NCBI GenBank assembly: GCA_024138025.1 | Contig: JAMXBD010001109.1 | Coordinates: 372,001 to 436,000, forward strand | DNA length: 64,000 bases | Direction of reading: 5' to 3' | From: Combretum micranthum | Taxonomy: Eukaryota > Streptophyta > Magnoliopsida > Myrtales > Combretaceae | In this document: piece after piece, positions 1 to 10,556 of the stretch | How the letters are laid out: every line of letters starts with the position of its first letter | Position numbering within the stretch: the stretch's first letter is position 1 | Translations under genes and position numbers: made by a program | Notes under the pieces: generated by a model | Database searches by the model: none | What the model was told of the DNA's origin: nothing | Seen by the model: only the letters and a program-made list of their open reading frames with translations

Positions 1-790
1 GTATTAAATGAGATATGTGGTGTAAAAGAAACAAAGAGTCTATACTTATTAAATTAAAAAAAAAAACAAATTGTAATAAGAAGGAATTTTAAATCTTAGT
101 AAGACAGAATTTGATATATGCAATAGCTTTCGCTCTATAAAATGAAAAAAGTAACGTATTTAAATTAAATAAAAGCTAACATATAAAGAGGATGATGTTT
201 AATAACGTAATATCGTAACAACAATGTATGATGATCATAATTAGATTTATCATACCTATCGGATTTCACATATTTGTGTTGTACTTGATGATTAGGCCCA
301 TCTTCATATCTGCAAGTAATTGACAATATAATGAAAAGAAAATCATACTTTTGCATGTAATTAACAATGCAATATCTAAAAATTATACAATGAAAGTTAT
401 GACCTTTGCTTATATAGTGATATATTACCTGTGTTATTGAAGCTTTCCAATTTCTTGTTTTATCATCTTAATGAATGTTCTTTTGTTAGTTTTAATAGAG
501 AATGCTCAACCAAAACTATAAACCTCAAATAATTTCTCCATAGAAGAAAAAAACTTATGTAATCAGTGAAATTTCATACATTCTTGGAATTGTAAAGTCT
601 TAATAAAAAAAGAAAAAATATATAATAAAAAGGAAATATACGTGATAGATATAGATGTCGTATAAGGGGATTATTGAGAACATATTATGGAAATATTTAA
701 ATTAGTCAACTAAGCATCAAAAGGAATTACATAATTTAATGCGAATTAAAGTAAACGTGGGATAAAACATGGGATGCATTATACTTCATT
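1..790. other. AT-rich intergenic DNA, nothing recognised
   Basis: Low-complexity AT-rich sequence with short poly-A runs. No reading frame with a recognisable protein and no clear repeat boundary was seen. The diverged left edge of the neighbouring tandem array may begin here. Confidence 0.5.
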
Positions 791-2385
791 ATTCCTTCAA
801 ATGGGTGTGCAGACGAATGAGAAAGTTCTTACTTAAATTATAAAGATGATTAAAAATAATATTAGAGATATTGAAAATTACCATAGAGAACTATATGATA
901 AAAATATGCAACGAATGAAAGGGTTTTGGCTTAAATTATATAGATAGATAAATAGATATAGAAGAATAAAAAGAATAGATTCAAATAGCAATGATGATTC
1001 TTTTCTTAGTCAATATTCTTAAATGCAATGAAAAGTTTATTTCTTTAAATAAAATGATCAAATAATAAAATTAAAGAGATTGATAAATTATCATATAAAA
1101 CTATATGATAAAAATGTGCGACGAATAAATGGCTGGCTTAAATTATATAGAAGATATACAAATAGATAAATAGATATAGATTAAATAACAATGATGATTC
1201 TTTTCTTTTGTCAATATTATTAAATACAATGATAAGTTTATTTTCTTACATAAAATGATCAAATAATAATATCAGAGAGATTGATAAATTACCATATAAA
1301 ACAATATGATAAAAATATGCGACGAATGAAAGGGTTTTGACTTAAATTATATAAAAGATAGGAAGAATAGATTTAAATAGCAATGATGATTCTTTTCTTT
1401 AGTCAATACTCTTAAATGCAATGATAAGTTTATTTCTTTAAATAAAACGATCAAATAATAATATTACAGAGATTGATAAATTATCTTATAGAGCTATATG
1501 ATAAAAATGTGCAACGAATAAAAGGGTTTCTGGCTTAAATTATATCAATGTCTTAAATTATATAGATAGATAGATATAGATTAAATAGCAATGATGATTT
1601 TTTTCTTTAGTCGATATTCTTAAATCCAATGATAAGTTTATTGTCTTAAATAAAATAATCAAATAATAATATTAGAGAGATAGACAAATTATCATATAAA
1701 ACTATATGATAAAAATGTGTGACGAATGAAAGAGTTCTAGCTTAAATTATATATATATATATATATATATGTAGATTAAATAGCAATGATGATTCTTTTT
1801 TAAATCAATATTCTTAAATGCAATGATAAATTTATTTCCTTAAATAAAATGATCAAATAATAATATCAGAGAGACTGATAAATTACCATAAAAAACTATA
1901 TTATAAAAATATGCAACGAATAAAAGGGTTTTGACTTAAATTATATAGAAGATAGAAAGAGTAGATTTAAATAACAATGATGATTTTTTTCTTTAGTCAA
2001 TATTCTTAAATACAATGATAAGTTTATTTTCTTAAATAAAACAATCAAATAATAATATTAGAGAGATTGATAAATTACCATATAGAGCTATATAATTGGA
2101 ACGAGTGAAAGGGTTTTGACTTAAATTATATAGATGACTTAAATTATATAGATAGATAGATATAAATTAAATAGCAATTAAATTATATAAATAGATAGAT
2201 ACAGATTAAATAGCAATGATGATTTTTTTCTTCAGCCAATATTCTTAAATGCAATAATAAGTTTATTTCTTTAAATAAAACGATCAAATAATAATATTAG
2301 AGAGATTGATAAATTATCATATAAAACTATATGATAAAAATATGTGACGAATGAAAGGGTTTTGGCTTAAATTATATAGATATAT
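790..2385. repeat. AT-rich tandem repeat, unit about 190-240 bp, about 7 copies
   Basis: The phrase AGCAATGATGATTCTTTT recurs near 991, 1191, 1383, 1591, 1786, 1977 and 2216, giving spacings of about 190-240 bp. Each unit continues with the same order of blocks: CAATGATAAGTTTATTT, AAATAAAATGATCAAATAA, an ATTGATAAATTA block, an AACTATATGATAAAAAT block, then GACGAATGAAAGGGTTTTG and a TTAAATTATATAGA block. Copies differ by small indels and by a (TA)n run at about 1748-1771, so this is a diverged minisatellite or satellite fragment. No open frame spans the units. It could be a short satellite array or the tandem part of an unseen element. Confidence 0.85.
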
Positions 2386-3430
2386 AATTTTAAGTTATGT
2401 TGATTTGTTTTGTTGATGACAACACATTAAATATTATGGATTGATAATAAATTTTATTATTCATATGAAATGGTTTGAATATTAATAATTATGTATTTAA
2501 TATTATTTTTTAAAAATTCTCTAGTTTTTTTTTTTCCAATGGAATCGATTAGAATCCCTGGTTCCATCAGTTTTAGGCTGAAGAACTGCCTAGGAACTAG
2601 AGACTGGCGGTTTGTTAGCCGATTCTAGTTTGGAATTGAACCGTGCTTATGTCTATGATAACCATATTCAACTGTACCAGATGGATACTCTTAACTTGTT
2701 TAATAAGAGTATTATATTACACTGCTTTAATTCATGTTGGTTGTTGTGACTTATGCTTATGAATAGCTTTTAAATGCTAAGTTGGTGTTGCATCTCGATC
2801 AATATGACCATCGAAAGTGTATATTATATAAAACATGTCGTGCATCGACTAATTTTAGTCTTCAATTGAACCTGCTTTAATGGATGAAAGATGTAATTTT
2901 AATTATATCTTTTCAAAGCCAAAAATTTAATAAATTCACTTTTTAGTTTTATGATTAGTTACATTACTATTTTTAAAATCATCACTTTAAATATTGCCTG
3001 TATCTATATATTATAATCATAACTTTGTTAATGATTCTTATTGTTAATGATTCTTATCCTATGGCCATAACTTTATCAATGGAGATTATATGATACATGA
3101 AAAGCTTTCACTAACATGATTAAAATTCATATGTAATTTCATTATAAAGAAGTCAAAGACTCGAATATTTGTATTTAACTATATCAAAAAAAAAAAAAAT
3201 TTATCAATGGAGATTATATGATACATGAAAAGCTTTGCACTAACATGATTAAAATTCATATGTAATTTCGTTAGTAAAGAAGTCAAAGACTCGAATATTT
3301 GTATTGAACTATATCAAAAAATTTAAAACAATATGCATTGGAGATCATCTAGCATGAAACTATACTACACATATTTCATTAGTTCAAATCCAATTGATAA
3401 TAAGAAGGATAAAGATCCTAAGGTAAGAAA
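2386..3430. other. Intergenic DNA with one 118-bp direct duplication
   Basis: No coding signal was seen. The notable structure is a direct repeat: 3073-3190 and 3201-3320 share the same order of blocks (TTATCAATGGAGATTATATG, ATACATGAAAAGCTTT, AAGTCAAAGACTCGAATATT, ending in AACTATATCAAAAA). They are separated by a poly-A run and differ at a few positions. A smaller TTAATGATTCTTAT repeat lies near 3029-3058. Confidence 0.75.
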
Positions 3431-3865
3431 TTGCAGGGAAAATGGAGGTATTTCAAATCCAGTTACCTCCCCTTAAGCAAACCACCAAAAGGCATCTTCC
3501 TAGAAATCAAGAACTCTGGCATCCTACTCGAACCAACCGAGATGAATGGAGACCCAAGCAGAAGGGACACAAGCAAGTATTGTAATTAACATTAATAATT
3601 GGGGTACAACATTAATGATTTCTATCAACTCAAAACAACCCTATAATAAGCCCTCAAAAAAGGATTCTTACAACAATTTGTGGTTGATCTAAATAATACA
3701 ATTGAAAGACCAAACCAACAAAGAACAAATGATTGTTAGTAAAACCCGAATGATCACATGGACCGACACACATATGATACGGTTCATGGAATAGTCAATA
3801 CCATTGTCGATGGATCACATTCGATGAATCTTTCTTGATACTCCAAAAACAATAAACAAAAAGAA

Positions 3866-6232
3866 ATGATGGTCGTGGCAAAGAGAGAAAAACTAGATAT
3901 GTCTCTCCAGTTTACTGGAGTCGACTTAGATGACATTAAAATCACCCACCAAGATGCCCTTGTCATAAAAGCAAAGGTAACAGGTTTCAACATGATGAAT
4001 GTCCTAGTTGATACGGGGAGTAGCACAAACATCATTTTCGACCATGCCTTTGACAAGCTCTAAGACGACAACATCTAGAAGAGGCTTGAGCCGTACAAAC
4101 ATGAGATCTTTGGATTCAACATAGCCGGTCAAAGGTAGAGGAATTATTGCCTTACTGATGAGGTTAGGTGACAACAAACATAAAGCTCAGAATGAGGTCG
4201 AGTTCTTGGTGGTAAAATACTGGTCACTTTACAACACAATCATAACCCAACCGAGACTCTTCTTATTTTGGATAGTCCCTTCACTAGACACTTAAAGGTG
4301 AAATTCCTTGCACTACATGGGGTCAGCATATGTAAGGGGGACCATGATTTATCACAGAAACCGACCTACTTATGGGAAAACAAGCAAAGAAGAGACGGAT
4401 GACGAACCAACAGAAGTAATTGAAAATGTTTTGCTTAAACTTGACCCTTCAATGGTTACAAGAATTAGCTCCTTATTACCTATTGATGTTAAGGAAGAAC
4501 TAATTCATTTTCTCTTATGTCACTATGGCGTATTTGCTTGGACACTTTCTGACATGCTAGGGATAGACCTAGCAGTTATCACTCATAAGCTCAACATCAA
4601 CCTAAAGATAAAGTCGATATAATAGAAGCGATGACACTTTGCCGCTGTATGATAGGCCGCTACATAAGAGGAAGTCCAAAAACTTCTAAAAGCTGGATTC
4701 ATCCAGGAAGAAAAGTACCCCACATGGCTTGTGCTCGCCAATGTTGTTATGGTGAAAAAAGCTAACAATAAGTGGAGAATGTGTGTTAACTACATTGATC
4801 TTAATAAAACATGCTAGAAGACTACTTCCCATTATCAAGAATATACTAACTGGTGGATTTTACACATGGGTACGTCCTATTAAGCTTCACGGATGCCTTT
4901 TCCGGATGTAACCAAATAATGATGGAATTGAAAGATTAAGTGCATACATCAGTTGTTACTGACTTTGGCATATACTACTATAAAGCTATGCCCTTCGGCT
5001 TAAAAAAAGCTAGAGCCACCTACCAAAGGCTGGTTACAATAGTATTCAAAGAACAAATCAGATGGAACATGGAGGTTTACACAGGTGACATGATTGTCAA
5101 AAGCGTATGCTTAAAAGACTACCTTGATGATCTTCGAGAGACCTTCAGTAGGCTAAAAAGATACTACATGAAATCGAATCCATAAAAATGCATATCTGGG
5201 GCTTCCTCTGGAAAATTCCTTTAAGACATGGTTACACAGCAGAGAATTGAGGCAAACCCTGACAATATCAAGGTCATACTCGATATGGCGCTTGCCAAGA
5301 TAATAAAGGAGGTTTAAAGACTCACTGGCTACATTACAACTCCGAATGCATTCATATCTCAAAGCATCTATTGATGTGTCGAGTTCTTTAAGATCCTTAA
5401 GAACCCAATAATATCAAGTGGACCAAAGATTGAGATAGGAATTTTACAGACCTAAAGGAATTCCTTGCAACTCCCCCAATCCTGACTAAACCTGTACTAA
5501 GAGAAGAATTGTTCTTGTAATTGGCAATAAGCAACAAAGGCATTTCCTCAGTCCTTGTTGGGGCAGACAGACATGAGCACAGATCGATCTACTATATCAG
5601 TCACATCTTTTAGGGCTAGAAGAAAATACTCTAAGGTTGAGAAATTCGCCTTAGCAGTTGTCCTATCATCAAGAAGGCTTATATTTCACAGCACATCAAG
5701 TGATGGTCTTCATTGACCAACCTCTCCGCATAATCCTCCACAAACCGGATGCATCGAGTTGCATGATGAAGTACACCATTGAATTGAGCGCCTATGGAAT
5801 ATGCTTCAAGACATGCGATGCCATCAAAGCCTAAATTTTGGCGAATTTCGTGGTAGAATATACAGGCCCCCCAAGGGAACCCTCTAAGAGGGAAAAACAT
5901 CATGGACCCTACACGTCAATGAATCGTCAACCTAAGAAGGCTCTGGGGAAGGACAGATTTGACAAGGCCCCTGTAATGCAAAGATATGTTTTGCTCTCAA
6001 ATCCAGCTTCTATGTAAGCAAAACGAAGCAAACTATGAGACACTCATAACAGAATTGAAGCTGGCAATGGAAGGCAAGGTTGACAACATAATCATTTATT
6101 TGGACTCCCAACTTATCATGCAACAAGTCAAGGGAGAGTACAAGACAAAAGGGGATGCTACGATCAAATACATGGAGCATATCTGGTCATTTATGGCTAA
6201 CTTTTCTAGTTAGGACATTCACAAGATACCTT
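3866..6232 (+). pseudogene. Tat-clade pol remnant: protease, RT, RNase H and second RNase H
   Basis: The translation shows a retropepsin active site (VDTGSSTN) near 4010-4030, an RT lead-in (FAWTLSDMLG) near 4530-4560, and RT core text (KAMPFGLKKARATYQ) near 4985-5030. The catalytic YVDD box is changed to YTGDM near 5080-5095, so both metal-binding aspartates are not preserved and the RT is dead. A first RNase H follows at about 5470-5790. A second, archaeal-type RNase H lies at about 5940-6230 (NYETLITELKLA, then DSQLIMQQVKGEY). Stops and frameshifts separate these blocks. Loss of the catalytic motif and frame agrees with great age. Confidence 0.85.
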
Positions 6233-6429
6233 GAGCAGAGAATGCTAAAGCTAACAAGCTCTCCAAATTCACAGCAATAAGGTTCTCGAACCCTGAGCCG
6301 AAAGAGGAAAGGGTATTTATGGAAACTTACCATGTCGCAGCATCAACAAGTAGCTTCAGGAAGTTCTAGTTGGTGAAATAGATTTCTACTACCCAGTTGG
6401 ATGGACCTTACAAAGGAATACTTAAGAGA

Positions 6430-6655
6430 TAGGGTTCTACACTAATAAAAACGCGGCTAAGAAACTCATGTATCAAGTTGCCAACTATACACTAATGAAC
6501 GATGTCTTATTTCGAATAGGCCATAAGATGCCTCTCCTTTGTTACCTTCAATTAGAAGAAGCCTAGGCTATCTTAGAGGACCTACATTCAAGAGAGTGTA
6601 GCAACCATGTTGTTGTAAAAACGCTATATGTAAAAGCATTATGACTCAGCTATTA
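6430..6655 (+). pseudogene. Integrase N-terminal (H2C2) fragment, left of nested LTR
   Basis: The translation gives an NDVLFRIGHKMPLLCYL-like linker and then a zinc-finger half with H and C ligands (LHSRECSNHV), ending at a YYW block just before the insertion. The matching second half of the finger, with C-x2-C (KCPRCQKHAP), resumes after 8350. The split falls inside the zinc-binding domain, which shows the 6661-8345 LTR arrived after the Tat element. Confidence 0.75.
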
Positions 6656-6660
6656 CTGGT

Positions 6661-8345
6661 TGATAGGCATGATTTGTCCTAATTCTAAATGGTTAATTAA
6701 GTCTAATTTATAGTTTCTTGACATGATTTGTAGTCAAATTGCTACTTAGTTGGTGTATATATAAATATATATATATATCCATTTCAGGACAATTGGAGCA
6801 TATAGGAGACGTTAGAAGAAATTAAAAGAGAATTGGAATAAAGGAAGCAAAAGCAAGCATGAAGACATAAATTCACGAGCGTGATTCGTATAGTAATGAG
6901 GAAATCCATGCTCAGTACTTACAAAGGGGTAGATTACGGGCATGAGAAATAGAAAGATTAGGAGTCAAAGCACCTGGAAACGAAGTCATGCCCGTGATCC
7001 ATGAAGACTCTAAGGAAAAATTCTAGCTTACTATCTACAAAGGGGTTGGTCAAACCGTGACATTTGGAAAGCTACAATATGGGGAAGATGATATAAAGAA
7101 AATCATAGGCGTGGAACTTAAGAACCAAAGGAAACTCAGCAAGCACAATGACTACCCAGATGTATGTTACGGTCGTGATTTGAAGTTTGGGTAGCAAAAA
7201 TTCTCCATCTTGATTTGAAGTCATGGGGGTGATAATTAGAAGGCACGTATACGAATTTTACTTTAGTTTCGCTAAACAGTATATCCCATAGTGAGGGTCA
7301 TATATTTTCATCAAAAACCTTCTCCAAGAACCTAGTGGATATAAAAAGGCACTATACTCATTCATCAAATAATCATCTAATTTATTCCTTGTATAATTGC
7401 ATTTGTTCGTAGTAACCCATCAAGGAGTCATTGTGAAATCTAGAGTGTGTAAGTGAATTTTGTAATTTCAAGTGTTGTAATCTGTATTTTTTTCGAAAGG
7501 AACTTGAGAAAGAAACTAGATACTGTTCTTTGTGTTTGTCAGAACATCATCATAATTGTAATCAAAAAGGGGTTTCTTTCTTTTCCGTATTTTGATGTTT
7601 TCAATTCTTGTTTATGTCTACTTTGTGTTGTTATTCTTTCTCCATCATGAACGAGTAGTGAATTAAGATTTACAAAGTCACAAACATGAAAGTGCACCTA
7701 TTAATTATTGATTCCAGCGAATTGAGTTTTCACGAGACAATCTTGCAATAGATCTTGATGGAAAATGTTGAGAAACAATTCCATCAAGTAGATCTAGGTT
7801 GCAAGAACAACTTACTCCTGCTAATAGAGATATTATTAGGAATTTTGCTGCATATTCTGTGGAATCTAAGAATGTTAATGAGAATTTAGTGTAGTATTAA
7901 TTGGTTATTAAATGAGAAGAAATTCTAATAGACACTATTAATATTAGGAATGAGTAGTTTTGAGAAGAATACTCATGATTTAAGGGTCTTTTCAGTCAAT
8001 AATTGATAGGAAGAATAATTAAAAAAGTCATGTTGATGTGACAGAGTAAACTTGCAGTGAATTAATATTGTTGTTGAGATGTTTTGATTATTATGTTAAC
8101 ATGGTGTATTTAATTTAGTGTAGATTAGTTGCTTGATTTATATTCAATTTACTCAATTCAATTATTCAATTGCTAGGCAATAGAAAAATTAACCGGTACT
8201 AGTGTTTGTAATCTGTTCCCCGAGGAGACGACCCTATACTCATCCATACTAACAAACGACATGTACATTTGCCTGTAAAACCGAGTAAATGATAGAATAT
8301 AGGTTATAAATTTTAAGACTCGGTAGCTTTAATTAGAGGCGATCA
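6661..8345 (+). mobile_element. Solo LTR (gypsy-like), 1685 bp, target duplication CTGGT
   Basis: The segment begins TGAT and ends ATCA, a perfect 4-bp inverted end. It is flanked by identical 5-bp direct repeats CTGGT at 6656-6660 and 8346-8350, and removing it restores the integrase reading. A TATA box (TATAAAAA, about 7340) sits in its second half. Near its 3' end is a CCCCGAGGAGACGACC block resembling the region just inside many plant gypsy LTR ends. No internal coding sequence is present, as expected after LTR-LTR recombination. Assignment to gypsy is inferred from length and this block. Orientation is inferred from the TATA box. Confidence 0.85.
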
Positions 8346-9310
8346 CTGGTCGATTATGAAGAAGGATGCAACGAAGACAGTGGAGAAATGTCCTCGATGC
8401 CAAAAGCATGCACCCGTAGCCTATGCACCAAGTAACCATCTCCAATTGCTAGCAAGTCCATGGCCATTTGCCCAATGGGGAATAGGAAACACTTGGTCCC
8501 TTCCTTAAAACCTTCGAACAGAAGCGATTCATCATTGTTATAGTAAACTATTTTACTAAATGGGCAGATGTACAAGTAGTAGCCTATATCACGCAACGGG
8601 CAACAAAAGCTTTTGTAACAAACTACATCCTATGCCTTTTTGAGGTATCACAGGTCATAACTACCAATAATGGGATCTAGTTCAATAATGATCAATTCAG
8701 AGAATTTTACCAGTATCATCACATCATGATTTGATATACAACAATATGTTATCCCCAAACCAATGGACAAGTAGAGGTCCTAAACTGCAAGATAGCTGAA
8801 AGCCTAAAACAGATGGTCTACCAGGACCACATTGGTTAGGTAGATTGACTACCTAACACACTTTTGGGGGTACAAGATCACGCATCGAACGACTACAGGT
8901 GAAGCACTGTTCCAGTTAGCATTCAGCACAAAAGCGGTACACTTGATTAAATTAGAACTTCCAACTCACGAGATACAGGAATTCCACCTGGAGATCAACT
9001 AAATAGCATTGAAGGAAACCTAAACACAATAGAAGAGCTTTGAGATCAAGCCGAGCAAAGGTTCATGGTTTACTAGCTTAGGGTCGCTCGATACTACGAT
9101 AAGAAAGTCAGCAAAAGGAATTTAACCTCAACGACTTTGTGTGTCGAAAACTAGCCAACATGGGCACAAGAGAAGGATAAGGAAAACTAGCCCTCACATT
9201 GGAAGATCCTGTCCGTGTCATTAAAAACCCCGGTAACAGTAAATACTAATTGAAGCGACTTAATGGGTAACCAATCTTGAGAACATGGAATGCCAACAGC
9301 CTAAGATAGT
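8346..9310 (+). pseudogene. Integrase core and C-terminal remnant of the Tat element
   Basis: This continues the split integrase: MKKDATKTVEKCPRC, then a core with CYPQTNGQVEVLN near 8755-8795, matching the glutamate-bearing stretch of the catalytic triad. The C-terminal module shows VARYYDKKVSKRN, then text ending in PILRTWNANSLR near 9270-9300, a typical end of Tat-lineage pol. Frame breaks are frequent. The stretch just before the core (about 8650-8700) keeps a degraded DNG-like site. Confidence 0.8.
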
Positions 9311-9462
9311 ATTTTATTTAGAGATGTTTTCATGATGTTATTTTCCTTCACCTTTGTTTTCAGAATCATTTTCAATTATGATGAATCCCAATTTATTCCT
9401 CGAAGATATGGCATCTAGTAATGTGAATCGAACAACCAAGCTGCTTACGCTTAGCACTTGAG

Positions 9463-9880
9463 TCTAAAAACTTAGTCCTTACAAGGCTCAAGCCTAGGGG
9501 ACCAAACCACCGGGACTACTTTAAGCTTCAACACCCACATCTTAAAATTCTCCCCAGTGAGGCACACGCTAAGGACTAAATGACCGAGTGTTATGTTCAC
9601 CACCATGTCTAAAAACTTAGGCTATAGTGAGGCTCAGACCCTTGGGACCGAACAAACCAGATGTTACGCTCAACCCTATGTCTTAAAAAACTATCCCTAG
9701 TGAGGCTTAAGGCCCAAGGATCGAATGAGCACACTTTACGCTCAACACTTGTGTCTTAAAAAAAATTGTCCTTAACGAGGCTTTAGCCCAAGGATCGAAT
9801 GACCCAGCTGCTTACACTCAACATTCACGTCCTAAAAACTAAAACCTTAACAAGGCTCAAGCCTTGAGCATCGATCAACA
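9463..9880 (+). repeat. Post-pol tandem array, unit about 70-80 bp, six copies
   Basis: Six diverged units each contain a GTCTTAAAAAACT-like block, then CCCTAGTGAGGCTCAAGCCC-like text, then GGACCGAATGACC-like text. Starts lie near 9463, 9541, 9606, 9681, 9751 and 9829. Tandem arrays directly behind pol are frequent in Tat-clade elements, so this is probably part of the element's long 3' non-coding region rather than an independent satellite. Confidence 0.8.
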
Positions 9881-10556
9881 TAGATACCAACAAATAACTT
9901 GCAAAAAGCATGTGCAAAGATTGAAGAGAGAAAAGAATAAGAGAAATGAGACAAATGAATCTCAAAACCCATTTATTAATCATGAACGATACAATACTTT
10001 TGATTGACTTCATGGCCGGTATACTTTAAAACAACATTCCAGCCGAATACTACAAATTAGTACATGTTCCTAATAGTAAAAACTATCAGCCAATACGACC
10101 TTTTGAATCTTGATAACCGAACAACATTGAACATCTTAAGCAAAAGAAGCCCAAGCAAAATAAAATGATCAGGGAGTAGTTAATTGCATAACACAACAAG
10201 CAAACCGACCCTGACTCCTATGCTGAGCTGCACCAAGCATTCCAAGTAGAGGAAACCTATACAAATTAGGATGATCAAGAAATTATCAACGACTAAACTT
10301 TTGCGAGAACAAGGATTGACCCAACTGTCTCTCCTTTGCTGACTCCATCCCCGTTGCTGAAATCCTCCCAGCATTCGAACATAAGACAGGAACCCATCCA
10401 AATCTCCTTCAGACCCTAATCTGAAGAGCCAAAAAAGGAAGATTTAAAACCCTTGGAAGAATAATATGTTATGTGCCCAGTTTGAGCACAAACACTCTTC
10501 CCCTACTATCAAAGGTTATGTGTAATTGAAAATAACAAGACTTGCAGCGCCCGTTA
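9881..10556. other. Probable 3' non-coding DNA of the Tat element
   Basis: No plus-strand coding was seen. The segment is richer in GC than its surroundings and resembles the tail of the antisense ORF region, but no motif could be assigned. It ends where the different sequence starting TGTCATGCCTC begins. Confidence 0.4.
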
